Below are positions 44,201 through 53,125 of a stretch of 64,000 nucleotides of DNA, piece by piece; the stretch's first letter is position 1, and every line of letters begins with the position of its first letter. The notes beneath the pieces were generated by a model that saw nothing but the letters and a program-made list of their open reading frames with translations, ran no database searches and was not told where the DNA came from. The stretch spans positions 1 through 64,000 of the forward strand of contig JAFSVL010000057.1 in the NCBI GenBank assembly GCA_017445015.1, read 5' to 3'. This stretch comes from Bacteroidales bacterium (lineage in GTDB: Bacteria; Bacteroidota; Bacteroidia; Bacteroidales; UBA932). The translations under genes and the position numbers were made by a program.

Positions 44201-44469
44201 AAGATCTGAATGTCGGCACCCTCTGCCGCGAACTCAACGTCAGCAAAACGACATTGAACCGCAGATTGGGAGATTTGGCCGGAATGAGTCCCAGAGACTT
44301 CATCGAGGACATAAAATTAAAATACGCAGCAACGATGCTGCTAAAAGAAAACAGCCGGGTCTCGGAAATCTCGGACCGGCTGAATTTCAGTTCCCAAAAA
44401 TATTTTACCCAGCGCTTCAAAAAGAAGTTCGGGGAAACCCCCTCAACCTACATCAAAGGGCAAAACTGA
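41278..44469 (+). CDS. HTCS regulator, apparently without HATPase domain
   Basis: A 1063-residue hybrid two-component system protein. Signal peptide (LLLAIACFISLPVSA), then a periplasmic propeller with Reg_prop motifs (LWINSSQGLL-type, LWAAGDGLY), a Y_Y_Y domain (~600-690), one membrane helix (IPAYLIYLLLLSIAGWHL), a HisKA segment SHELRTPIS with His746, a receiver domain from ~825 (Asp829/830, phosphoacceptor Asp872, Lys924) and an AraC-type DNA-binding domain (~960-1063, ending with a KYFTQRFKKKFG motif). Only ~60 residues lie between HisKA and receiver, so the ~110-residue N/G1/F/G2 ATPase domain is absent. It is divergent to the PUL and the likely regulator of it. The 3' end overlaps the GH109 gene by 17 bp. 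Confidence 0.9.
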   Translation: MREQLLLAIACFISLPVSAEFRLIRRNSLQDLEKATIYSIAMDQSDAMWINSSQGLLRYNGSFLYKLQDPLPMYDIHFDGKDRIYALSDTCIVSYHTSTLNESRINLPPSDTVVSALCAGKEGLWISRGSGLWHCPKGETVPHKITSLQGGQPIKTMQLDEEGRLWIISGNSILKLKGQNPGCVLKLPSDDAIRLYFSNDGSLWVGYKTGGVAVYDRQGTLKREYHINGSNFRTFCESDEGFYIGSESELTFIDTTGQVWSPAVGTPEHQPVTSLAKSRNGQLWAGTFYSGIYKIFEENGSLRNLRYPDKLRNFKAVTQSAENEFVFLTDGNGAWRYNEDGFQLISHSERIKFQCGLYVPDDQCLYTGLYRQGMIAMQPGSEYRFTSPVSLRNSINDILNYDGKLWCATESGVIALGHQNDHWEEVLHSQSERQMISLSMDNQGNLWAAGDGLYVIRMNKEDILMREGNYTAVFCDSDCVWAAELGKGVWQLRASRATLWNDTNCDLADNFVTSISPLDSNSVILTTRSGFSVLNHENGSCRNYSNENGLVMSSARNGSVVRTGDGKFLICGLDGAAILNPDKFRPAASTVVPSIDFIHLQKRDIHIWPGQPVILSHHDNSLRIEFSNFDYKEEANGNFEYSFSSSGDDWHKADLFIPLSMVNLHPGEYTIRSRYPGSSEILTFSFKIRPPWYASIPAYLIYLLLLSIAGWHLSRLIYSRLLLTHQLREKERENEKWKNLLMKLSHELRTPISTISGNLELYLEKYGKSMMGVSYLKKAWNGTADMGKVLSSLLEIEDTDLIKFDNLPSYGTIPPIQFIPKAHSMLIADDNPEILAMLEDIFSEEYTLLLAKDGKTAYNMAIKSQPDLIISDIMMPEMDGLALCSALRAEYATRHIPIILLTAHAAERNLIEGLNAGADDYVAKPFSVEILRAKCHSLIRTREALKERITPAPKSKPAPFLNAAISSVERHLYDKDLNVGTLCRELNVSKTTLNRRLGDLAGMSPRDFIEDIKLKYAATMLLKENSRVSEISDRLNFSSQKYFTQRFKKKFGETPSTYIKGQN

Positions 44470-45838
44470 GGCCCTGCTGTTTATTCCAGGCACCACGGGT
44501 AAAGTCAGGGATTTCGACGGGAGCCCCGCCGTGTTCCAGTGAAATACGGGAAAGTTCGACGAGACAACTCCATTCCGCCAGATCATATACGTCCATATCG
44601 AGAGGGAGGCCATTGCGGAGGCAATAAATCAGACGATAATCCATGATATAGTCCATGCCGCCGTGCCCGCCAACCCGTTTGGCACTTTCCTCCAGTTCGC
44701 GGGTAATGGGGTGTTTGTATTCTTCCAGCAACTTATCCCGCACGGCATCAGGGACGAATTTATGCGCAGACAAGTTTTCCACCTCCACGGGGGCACCCGT
44801 CCCATCAGCGGAAAACATAAAACCCTGAACCGGATATTTATCGGCAAAGCCCTTGGTTCCGGTCAGCTGATAGAGCCGGTCATAGGGACGGGGCGTCATG
44901 ACATCATGCTCAATAAGGATGGTTTTCCCTTTCTCTGTCTGAATCATCGTCATCGTATGGTCACCATTCTGGAAATCGGGTTCTCCCTCAGGGATAGGAC
45001 CGTATTTCTTTTCCCAGAGTTCCTTTCCGCGCCAGGAATGCGTATCCATCGAAACCAGGCGCGTCATCCGGTCGCCCCGATGGATATTCAGGACCTGGCA
45101 GACAGGGCCTATACCGTGAGTAGGATAGACATCGCCGCGGTTTTCCCGGTTAAAACGCATCCGCCAGTCAGACCAATACATATCCCAGAATTCATCTAAT
45201 GTATGGATATAGCCGCCCTCCGCATGGATAATTTCACCGAAGAGACCTTTCTGCGCCATATTCAGTGTGGTCAACTCAAAGAAATCGTACACGCAGTTCT
45301 CCAGCATCATACAGTGCTTACGTGTACGCTCCGAGGTGTTGATCAGATCCCACAGTTCGGCAAGCGACGGTGCTGCAGGCACCTCGACGGCCGCATGTTT
45401 TCCGCATTCCATCGCATATTTTGCCATGGGCGCATGATTTTTCCAGTCCGTCACGATATAGACCAAATCAAGATCGTCACGCTCGACGAGTTTTCGCCAG
45501 CAGTTCACGTCCCCGTAGTATTCTGCGGCAGCCGGCTTTCCCGCCTCAGTAAGGATATTCTGGGCCTTTTTCACCCCTTCTTCATTCAAATCGCACAAAG
45601 CGGAAATCCGTACCCCCTCAATCTGGGTCATGCGTTTGACCGCGCCCGGCCCCCGCATACCCAGTCCGATGATACCCACCCGTACCGTATCGATAGGGGC
45701 GGCGGCAAAACCTACCATATCCTGCTGTCCGGCAGGACGGGAAGGGGCCGGCACATGTATCAACAATTCCTGATGCTGCTGGCAGGCGGTCAAACTCACG
45801 GCAAGCACTGCCGATACAAAATAATTTTTCAATTTCAT
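44453..45838 (-). CDS. GH109-type NAD-dependent glycosidase (Gfo/Idh/MocA fold)
   Basis: A 461-residue lipoprotein (AVLAVSLTAC). A Rossmann domain opens with VGIIGLGMRGPGAV and SALCDLNEEGV. KHAAVEVPAAPSLAELW, GDVYPTHGIGPVCQ, GTKGFADKYP and GHGGMDYIMDYRLIYCLRNG are the hallmarks of GH109, whose members cleave alpha-N-acetylgalactosamine by an NAD-dependent oxidation/elimination route. It is 6 bp behind the fimbrillin/FISUMP gene at 45845, so the two are co-transcribed from 48970. It overlaps the HTCS gene tail to tail. Some GH109-like proteins have other activities, so the substrate remains inferred. Confidence 0.88.
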   Translation of the reverse strand: MKLKNYFVSAVLAVSLTACQQHQELLIHVPAPSRPAGQQDMVGFAAAPIDTVRVGIIGLGMRGPGAVKRMTQIEGVRISALCDLNEEGVKKAQNILTEAGKPAAAEYYGDVNCWRKLVERDDLDLVYIVTDWKNHAPMAKYAMECGKHAAVEVPAAPSLAELWDLINTSERTRKHCMMLENCVYDFFELTTLNMAQKGLFGEIIHAEGGYIHTLDEFWDMYWSDWRMRFNRENRGDVYPTHGIGPVCQVLNIHRGDRMTRLVSMDTHSWRGKELWEKKYGPIPEGEPDFQNGDHTMTMIQTEKGKTILIEHDVMTPRPYDRLYQLTGTKGFADKYPVQGFMFSADGTGAPVEVENLSAHKFVPDAVRDKLLEEYKHPITRELEESAKRVGGHGGMDYIMDYRLIYCLRNGLPLDMDVYDLAEWSCLVELSRISLEHGGAPVEIPDFTRGAWNKQQGLSFAL

Positions 45839-45844
45839 AAGATA

Positions 45845-48800
45845 TTAGAATTTATCGTAGTCTGCTATAAAGTCCAACTCCCAGTGAACCGTACTGGAAA
45901 GTTTTTCGCCCTGCGCGGCCGTATAACCCCCACAGATATCAAAGTATATCTTGTTGTAGTTGTTGCCGTTAGTCCCTATATTGAATCCCCCGCCGGATTT
46001 AAGCGTGCCTCCGTCATATTGCATGGCAAATGAAACCCCGGCATCACCATACTCCTCGACACGAGTGGCATTCCTGTCCCGGCTTTTCAGTGTGGCTGAG
46101 GCGGGGACGGCCGACTCCCAACCCTCAGTCACGTCATACATCTTGTACGGGGTACTGTCTTTCCAAGCCAGACGGGTGACATAAGTCGAGGACGTATCCC
46201 CCGCCGTTCTCAGACGCTTGACACAGAACATACCGAACTTAGCCTGAAAGATTTGGGTTTCCTTGCGGAAAGTATATTCCACGGATATCGACACCGTCCC
46301 GTTCTCAATCACCCAATGCTTCACCACATTGGCATAAGCATTGTCAAACCCTGCCGGACTGTAAGCATGGGCAATTTTTGTTTTTTGCTCTATCTCTATC
46401 CGGGAAGCCCGCTTCAACGCTACCGTCCCTGTTTCCGTCACCGGCGTACCGTCGATACTTATTGAGATGAGACGGTTCCCGTACTCGGTATAGATATTCT
46501 CCCAACCGTGCAACACGCCGCCTGAATAGGTTTTCTGCGGCGTAGAACGTTCATCCCAAGTCTGGACGGCCGCTTCCGCCTCACCCCCGAGAAAGAGTTC
46601 CTCTCCTGTTGCGAAGCTGTTGCCGCTCCGGGTACAGATACAGGGCTTCCCCAGTCCCCAGTTATCATAATAATCGGGATAGGTCGTGCCGCCGGTATAG
46701 GCTTTGTAACGATAAGAGAAAGTATGGCGTATCCACTGGCTGGAGGATTCATGGCCCATCCAGACATAAAGCGTTTTCTCGGTTTTTTGCACGAACATGC
46801 CCCAGTCGATGTCTTTTTCAAAACACCTTTCCTTCCCGTCCGAAAGGCGGATTTTCACACTCCGGGGAAGTTGCAGGAGGTGATTCTCCGGAACGGCTAT
46901 CGTGCCCGTATCTGCACCGTCACAATACCAATGGCCATTTTGCGCAATGACATAATAGGGATTGGAAGCATATTCGTAGGCGGATTTAACGCCGTTGATA
47001 TACCAGTAACCGTCATCGCCCACCAGTGCCTGCGCAAAACCGGACTTCTCCAGAGAGAGCTCGGAGCCATTCGAAAAAACGACCCGGATTGTCGATGACG
47101 AAGCAGAAATGGAACTGACTTTTACCCCCTCAGGCAGGGCATCCAGGAACTCTTGCACATCATCCGTCGGGTCAGGTGCCGGCACTGGAGTTTCAGCCGT
47201 GTAGCAACGCACGGCAAGGCCTGCGGAACGACTGATTGTCTTGGCCGGAGTAAACGTCCCTTTCGAGGCGTCATACAGCCCATAGAACGCCTGGTTTGTA
47301 CCTGCAGTGGCATTCCACCAATACCCCATGGCATTTGCCCCGTGCAGGGACCCGTCCGAAGACCAGCGATTACCTGTCAATGCATACCAATGTTTCCCAT
47401 CCAGAAGGAAGCCATTGGTACCGGGTGCAGCTTCCAGCCCGGCCCAAACCCCGTTGACAGGTACCTGATAGCCCGGAGGACAAGGATCATAAATAGTTTT
47501 TACAGCCCCCCAATGGGAATTGTTGCCACCATACACCCAATCCTGGTTCCCCTGGACAGAGGAGGGACAGTACAAATACTCCGTGGGATGCGCAATCGCA
47601 TAGTCTTCAGTCCCCTTTTCCGCAGAGGTCGCGGAGAGGACAAAACTTCCCGTCGTCGCGATTTCCGGATTGGCAGTTGAATAGCCGCAGATACCCGGGA
47701 AGGGGTCCTTACGCCCCCATTGATAGATCAGGCCGCTGGAGAAGGGATTTGCCGGTGTTTCGGAAAGCGCCCCAAGGTCACGGTCCATCATTCCACCCGT
47801 AGAGCTGTTGGAATAAGCGGCGGCTCCCGGTACGGATGAAGGCACCCAGATGTGCCAGGACCACAGGACGTCACCCGAAGCATCTTTGGCGGCAATCACG
47901 GCATTTCCCTTGTTCCCGGTAGCCGTAAAGAAAATATAGCCTTCATCGTAATGGGGTTCAGGAGCGATAACTGTGCCGGCGGATGGCGCCGTCGTTGTAT
48001 TGACGCTCTCCCACAAGACGTCAACATACGCAGGAACAATCTCAGCACCGCTGTTTCCTTTGACGGATTTGAAGCAATAACTGCCGGACGTAGTTACCAC
48101 ATAGCAATTCGCACTTTCCGCCACGCTGAGGTCAGTCACTAAAGGACGGGATTTCATCGGCGTAATGGATGACCGCTTGATGGGAATTGTTTTATCCGTG
48201 GAAAATGATGCCGCCATTTTATCCCCGGCAGTAAAAACCTCCACTGTCATTCCTTCATCCAGCGAACCCGCCGGGACGACAAGATGGAAAGCTGTCGGCA
48301 CTTCGGAAAGCTGCACGCCATCCCCGCAATCCAGGATCAGCGTAGCGCTTCCTTCGGAAAGTTCCAAAGTCTGTTCGTCCGTTCCCTGCTTGTTATTCAG
48401 CACCAACCTGCACATCCCCCACAGGGAAGCCCCACTTTTGGATGTCAGCACAATCCGGGTGACAGGTGCCGACCCGGTAAATTGCAATTTAAGTATCCCG
48501 CAAAGGTTCTTGAAGGAAGCATTGCTATTGATTTCAGGGATGATGGCATACATCGGTGCTGCGTCTCTCCCGAAAGAATTTTCCGCATAAGTCTGTACTT
48601 CCGGCAGTAAAAAACGAAGCCCATTGTTCTTGCTGTTCCCCTCCCGATAGGGGTATATAGCGTAATAAGGTACCGTAGTGGAAATCAGATTACCGGTAAA
48701 GACCGCCTCACGCGTACCGGCTCCGTCAGTCAGCGAAAAACGCATATGGGACCCTCCCGTGGAAAACAAGCTGATGGCATCTGACGCCTCCCAGAGACAC

Positions 48801-48964
48801 GCTCCCGCTTCTCCCAGGGTCGTCCTGGATACATCCTCCACCGCATCGAATTGTGCATGGAATGAGACGACTTCACCCGAATCGAGCTGAAGGGCCTGCC
48901 CGGAATCCTCAAGATTGCAAGAGCACAGGGCCAGAAAGATAATAATAGGCGGAATAGGTTTCAT
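45845..48964 (-). CDS. Lipoprotein: fimbrillin-like, FISUMP and unknown C-terminal domain
   Basis: A 1039-residue lipoprotein (IIIFLALCSC). Residues ~30-300 are fimbrillin-like (WEASDAISLFSTGG; VPYYAIYPY); ~320-610 is FISUMP (WSWHIWVPS, MMDRDLGAL, YQWGRKDPFPG, YDPCPPGYQVP, VRCYTAE). Residues ~620-740 contain short GDDGYWYINGV / AQNGHWYCDG repeats like those in DUF4988-type lyase appendages. The last ~300 residues form an unrecognised beta-rich, aromatic-rich domain that could be a lyase/hydrolase fold or a binding domain. The start at 48964 (not 48988) opens the signal peptide and lies 5 nt behind a -7 box. It is co-transcribed with GH109. Confidence 0.75.
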   Translation of the reverse strand: MKPIPPIIIFLALCSCNLEDSGQALQLDSGEVVSFHAQFDAVEDVSRTTLGEAGACLWEASDAISLFSTGGSHMRFSLTDGAGTREAVFTGNLISTTVPYYAIYPYREGNSKNNGLRFLLPEVQTYAENSFGRDAAPMYAIIPEINSNASFKNLCGILKLQFTGSAPVTRIVLTSKSGASLWGMCRLVLNNKQGTDEQTLELSEGSATLILDCGDGVQLSEVPTAFHLVVPAGSLDEGMTVEVFTAGDKMAASFSTDKTIPIKRSSITPMKSRPLVTDLSVAESANCYVVTTSGSYCFKSVKGNSGAEIVPAYVDVLWESVNTTTAPSAGTVIAPEPHYDEGYIFFTATGNKGNAVIAAKDASGDVLWSWHIWVPSSVPGAAAYSNSSTGGMMDRDLGALSETPANPFSSGLIYQWGRKDPFPGICGYSTANPEIATTGSFVLSATSAEKGTEDYAIAHPTEYLYCPSSVQGNQDWVYGGNNSHWGAVKTIYDPCPPGYQVPVNGVWAGLEAAPGTNGFLLDGKHWYALTGNRWSSDGSLHGANAMGYWWNATAGTNQAFYGLYDASKGTFTPAKTISRSAGLAVRCYTAETPVPAPDPTDDVQEFLDALPEGVKVSSISASSSTIRVVFSNGSELSLEKSGFAQALVGDDGYWYINGVKSAYEYASNPYYVIAQNGHWYCDGADTGTIAVPENHLLQLPRSVKIRLSDGKERCFEKDIDWGMFVQKTEKTLYVWMGHESSSQWIRHTFSYRYKAYTGGTTYPDYYDNWGLGKPCICTRSGNSFATGEELFLGGEAEAAVQTWDERSTPQKTYSGGVLHGWENIYTEYGNRLISISIDGTPVTETGTVALKRASRIEIEQKTKIAHAYSPAGFDNAYANVVKHWVIENGTVSISVEYTFRKETQIFQAKFGMFCVKRLRTAGDTSSTYVTRLAWKDSTPYKMYDVTEGWESAVPASATLKSRDRNATRVEEYGDAGVSFAMQYDGGTLKSGGGFNIGTNGNNYNKIYFDICGGYTAAQGEKLSSTVHWELDFIADYDKF

Positions 48965-48969
48965 AAATA

Positions 48970-48977
48970 CAAAAATA
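48970..48977 (-). promoter_or_regulatory. -7 box TATTTTTG before 48964
   Basis: On the minus strand TATTTTTG is a perfect TAnnTTTG, separated from the ATG by TATTT. A TTTG lies only 13 bp upstream of it, closer than the usual ~20. The mRNA would be essentially leaderless. Confidence 0.5.
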
Positions 48978-49029
48978 GTCCCGACCACAGCAAAGGGAAG
49001 GGGCTATTTTGGCTTATTAGGGGGTAATT

Positions 49030-51185
49030 TTAGCCTATCTGCGCACCGTTACCCAGGACCTCCTGCGGGGTGATAAAGCGCATGGTGCCGTCGTTCTGGC
49101 GGGCCATCAGGATCATGCCCCTGGACTCGATTCCGCGAATCACGCGGGGAGCCAGGTTGGCGAGGATGCATATCTGCCTGCCCAGCATCTGCTCCGGCGT
49201 ATAGAACTCCGCAATGCCGGAAACGATCGTGCGGCGGTCCATACCGGTATCGATGGTCAGTTTGAGCAGTTTGTCCGTCTTGGGAACACGCTCCGCCGCG
49301 AGGACCGTCGCGGTACGGATATCCATCTTCTCGAAGTCGTCGAAACTGCATTCCGCCTTCTGCGGAGTGACCCGTGCCGCCTCTTCCGCCTTTTTGGCGG
49401 CTTCCAGTTGCTGCCGTATGGCTTCGAGCCGGTCGAGTTGCTTCCGGATGGCATCGTCCTCCACCTTCTCGAAAAGCAGTTTTGCCTCCCCGATGGCATG
49501 ACCTGCAGGAAGGATATCGGCACGGCCGAGCAGTTCCCAGCGGAGCACCAGGCCTTCTGCGGGAGCATTGCCGGTATGCAGCGCGGCGCCTTCGCCCTCA
49601 CGGAAGGTGTTTTCGGTCACGGCCTCTCCGCGGCGATGGTCCGTACCCGCATCGATGCCGGTCTTCAGCATATCGCGCAGCCGCTGCGCGGCAAAGGGCG
49701 TAAAGGGCTCGAAAGCCAGCGCCAGGTTCGCGCATATCTGCAGCGAAATATTCAGGATGGTTCCCGCACGCTCCAAATCGGTCTTCGCGACCTTCCAGGG
49801 CTCCGTATCGGAAATGTACTTATTCCCTATGCGGGCGATCCCCATCGCGTCCTTCAGGGCCTCGCGGAAGCGGAAAGCGGAAAGGTTAGCCTCCATCGAC
49901 GCACGCAGTTCGGGAAGGGCGGAAAGCGCTTCGCGGTCGATCTCCTGCAGGGCGGCACAAGGGGGCACCGAGCCTCCGAAATACTTGTGCGTCAGCACGA
50001 CGGCCCGGTTGACAAAGTTGCCGAAGATGGCTACCAGTTCGCTGTTGTTGCGCTGCTGGTAGTCCTTCCGGAGAAATCGTTGTCCTTGGTTTCCGGCGCA
50101 TTGGCGGTGAGGACGTAGCGCATCACGTCTTCCTTCTCCGGAAAATCCTGCAGGTATTCGTGCGCCCAGACGGCCCATCCGCGCGAGGTGGAAATCTTGT
50201 CTCCCTCGAGGTTCAGGAATTCGTTGGCCGGAACGTTCTGCGGCAGGATATAATCGCCGTGCGCCTTGAGCATCGACGGAAAGACGATGCAGTGGAAAAC
50301 GATATTGTCCTTGCCGATAAAATGGATCAGCGAGGTATGCTCATCTTTCCACCATTTTTCCCAGCTCTGAGGGAGCAGTTCCTGCGTATTGGAAATATAG
50401 CCGATAGGCGCGTCGAACCAAACATAGAGCACCTTGCCTTCGGCACCCTCCACCGGGACGGGGACGCCCCAGTCGAGGTCGCGGCTGACGGCACGCGGCT
50501 GCAGGCCGCCGTCGATCCAGCTTTTGCACTGCCCGTACACATTGGTCTTCCACTCTTTATGCCCATCCAGAATCCATTCCGAAAGCCATTTTTCATACTT
50601 GTCCAGGGGCAGGTACCAATGGGTGGTCTTCTTCTTGACGGGCGTAGCGCCGCTCAGTTTCGAGCGCGGGTTGATGAGTTCCTCCGGACTAAGGGTGGAA
50701 CCACATTTCTCGCACTGGTCGCCATAGGCGCCAGGATTGCCGCACTTGGGGCAGGTTCCCACGATATAGCGGTCTGCAAGGAAGGTCCCGGCTTCCGGAT
50801 CGTAGTACTGCTCGCTCTCGCGGGTGATGAAGGCCCCGTCGTCATAGAGCTTGCGGAAAAAGTCCGACGCATTCTTCTCATGAACCTTGGAACTGGTCCG
50901 GGAATAGATGTCGAAGTTGATGCCGAGCCGGGCAAACGAGTCCTTGATGATGCCGTGGTATTTATCCACGATGTCCTGGGGGGTACAGCCCTGTTCGCGC
51001 GCCTTGATGGTGATGGGCACGCCGTGCTCGTCCGATCCGCAGATAAAGAGCACATCCTCCCCGCGCAGGCGCAGATAGCGCACATAGATATCGGCGGGAA
51101 CATACACACCGGCCAGGTGCCCGATATGCACGGGACCGTTGGCATAGGGCAAGGCACAGGTGACAAGGGTTCTTTTCTTTTCCAT
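49030..51185 (-). pseudogene. metG: Methionyl-tRNA synthetase with 1-nt frameshift
   Basis: The gene covers the whole enzyme (718 residues if corrected). The 5' part has the HIGH motif ([14 protein letters not shown]), a four-Cys zinc knuckle (CPKCGN...CEKCGS) and the KMSKS equivalent DKISTSRG; the 3' part has the anticodon-binding domain and a C-terminal tRNA-binding domain (MDIRTATVLAAERV). The frame breaks after KDNDFS: the expected TCC-TGG-AAG reads TCC-GGA-AGG, one T missing in the coding strand (between 50069 and 50070). The two halves are otherwise intact and in consecutive frames. MetRS is essential and no second copy is visible here, so a sequencing or assembly error is more likely than true inactivation. 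It follows dnaG by 5 bp. Confidence 0.9.
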
Positions 51186-51190
51186 ATATA

Positions 51191-53125
51191 TTATTCTCTT
51201 CCTAGTTTCTTGTTGATTTTGCGCTGCGCCGCCTGCAGTTTCACAATTTTCTGCAGGATTTCAAGTTGCTCATCGGCCGATGCGCCTTCCAGTGACCGGT
51301 TCAGGCGGCCGATGGTGTCATACACGCGGCGCTCCGCATAATACAGGATGGCGCGGGGCACGAAGATCACCAGCCACGACGCTGGCGTCGTCATCGCATC
51401 CTCGAATACCTTGACGCTGAGGCGGTATTTCTCCGTCGAGAGTTGTGCGGCGAGCATCGCGCTTTGCCGGTCCTCCCCGTCGAGCAGGGTGCGGAGGATC
51501 ACGTCCTGCGCCAGGCCCTGGTCATAGAGTTCCATATAGGCGTCATAAAGGCGGCTATAGCACGAATTCGCAAACCGGGAGCCGTCGCCTTCAAGCGCAT
51601 TGCGGATAAAATCCGCCACGCTGGGATTGTCCTCCCTGTCGCCGGCAAAGAATTCCGAGTCGGAAGGGAAGGCCAGCATATCGCAGCCGTGGGTCAGCAG
51701 GAAATACAGCAGGTCGGATTCCGCCCCCGCGAGCGTCACGTTTTCGAAGACCGGCTGCAGCGGCGCATCGGGAACAGGGGGCGGCGGCGCTTCCTGCGGA
51801 AGGGCGTTACGGGGCCGGTCCGCCTCGGAGCGAAGGGTCTTCGTAATGCGCTCAAAGAGGATGTCGCGGCCGATATCAAAGCGCATCGCGACATTTTCCA
51901 CATAGACCGAACGCTTGATGGCGTCGGGAATACGGGCGATGGTATCGGCGATATCATTGATCAGGTTCGCCTTGCGAAGCGGATCCCCGGCAGCTTCTGA
52001 CAGCAGCAGGTCCGTCTTGAAGGAGATGAAGTCGGTGGCATGTTCGCGGATGTAGGCCTCCACCTCTTCCCGCTCTCGCACACGGCAGAAGGAGTCGGGA
52101 TCGTCGCCTTCCGGGAGCAGGACGATGCGTACGTTCATTCCTTCCGCAAGCACGAGGTCCAGTCCGCGGATGGCCGCCTTGATGCCGGCGGAGTCTCCGT
52201 CATACATGATGGTCATGTTCTCCGTGAATTTCCGGACCAGACGGATCTGCTCCACGGTCAGGGCCGTACCGCAGGTCGCGACGACATTGGTAATCCCCTT
52301 CTGATGCATCATCACCATGTCGATATTGCCTTCGACAAGGATACACTCGTCACGGCGGGAGATTTCCGGTTTGGCCTGGTACAGACCGTAAAGGACACGG
52401 CTTTTCTTATAGATTTCCGTTTCCGGAGAGTTGACGTATTTGGCGGGATTGTCGGCACGCAGGGTACGGCAGCTGAAGGCGATGACGCGGCCGCTGAGCG
52501 AATGGATCGGAAAAGTCACGCGCTCCACGAACTTGTCCACGAGAGGGCCGTTTTCCTCTTTATGGCGCAGCAGGCCCGCCTCCAGCAGGTATTCTTCCTT
52601 GTATCCTGCCTGACGGGCCGCATCCAGAAGGGCCGTACGCGACGACGGAGCCCAGCCCAGGCCGAATTTGGCAATACTCTCGTCCGTCAGCGCGCGGGAG
52701 CGGAAATAGGCATATCCCACAGAGCGCCCCTCACCGGAGCGCAACTGCTCCGCATAGAACTTCTGCGCCCATTCACTCACCAGGAGCAGGCTCTCGCTCT
52801 TCTGACGGCGGGCGATTTCCTCGGCGCTTTCTTCTTCCTCCTGGATTTCGATATGGTACTTGCGGGCCAGATAGCGAAGCGCCTCCACATAGGAGGCGTG
52901 TTCGTGTTCCATGACAAAACCCACCGCCGTTCCGGATTTCCCGCAGCCGAAACACTTGAAAATTCCCTTGGAGGGAGTTACATAAAAGGACGGAGTCTTC
53001 TCATTATGGAAAGGACAGCAGGCCACAAAACTGGCCCCGCGGCGTTTGAGGGCCACGAAATCAGACACGACTTCCTCGATGCGCGCCGTATCCAGAATCT
53101 GCTGTACGGTCTCCCGGGGTATCAT
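51191..53125 (-). CDS. dnaG: DNA primase
   Basis: A 644-residue replicative primase. N-terminal CHC2 zinc finger ([14 protein letters not shown]...[10 protein letters not shown]), RNA-polymerase core with the Toprim acidic motifs [11 protein letters not shown] (~270) and MYDGDSAG (~310), and a C-terminal helical DnaB-interaction region. It synthesises Okazaki-fragment primers with the replicative helicase. The start overlaps the recQ stop by 4 nt (ATGA), so the two are translationally coupled. The length is normal for Bacteroidota. In E. coli dnaG lies with rpsU and rpoD; here it sits between recQ and metG. Confidence 0.97.
   Translation of the reverse strand: MIPRETVQQILDTARIEEVVSDFVALKRRGASFVACCPFHNEKTPSFYVTPSKGIFKCFGCGKSGTAVGFVMEHEHASYVEALRYLARKYHIEIQEEEESAEEIARRQKSESLLLVSEWAQKFYAEQLRSGEGRSVGYAYFRSRALTDESIAKFGLGWAPSSRTALLDAARQAGYKEEYLLEAGLLRHKEENGPLVDKFVERVTFPIHSLSGRVIAFSCRTLRADNPAKYVNSPETEIYKKSRVLYGLYQAKPEISRRDECILVEGNIDMVMMHQKGITNVVATCGTALTVEQIRLVRKFTENMTIMYDGDSAGIKAAIRGLDLVLAEGMNVRIVLLPEGDDPDSFCRVREREEVEAYIREHATDFISFKTDLLLSEAAGDPLRKANLINDIADTIARIPDAIKRSVYVENVAMRFDIGRDILFERITKTLRSEADRPRNALPQEAPPPPVPDAPLQPVFENVTLAGAESDLLYFLLTHGCDMLAFPSDSEFFAGDREDNPSVADFIRNALEGDGSRFANSCYSRLYDAYMELYDQGLAQDVILRTLLDGEDRQSAMLAAQLSTEKYRLSVKVFEDAMTTPASWLVIFVPRAILYYAERRVYDTIGRLNRSLEGASADEQLEILQKIVKLQAAQRKINKKLGRE

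Noticed and set aside
49030..51185. Two separate genes (MetRS catalytic part and tRNA-binding part)
   Set aside because: The sequences join perfectly if one T is restored in the FSWKDYQQ region, and the second half has no start signal of its own.
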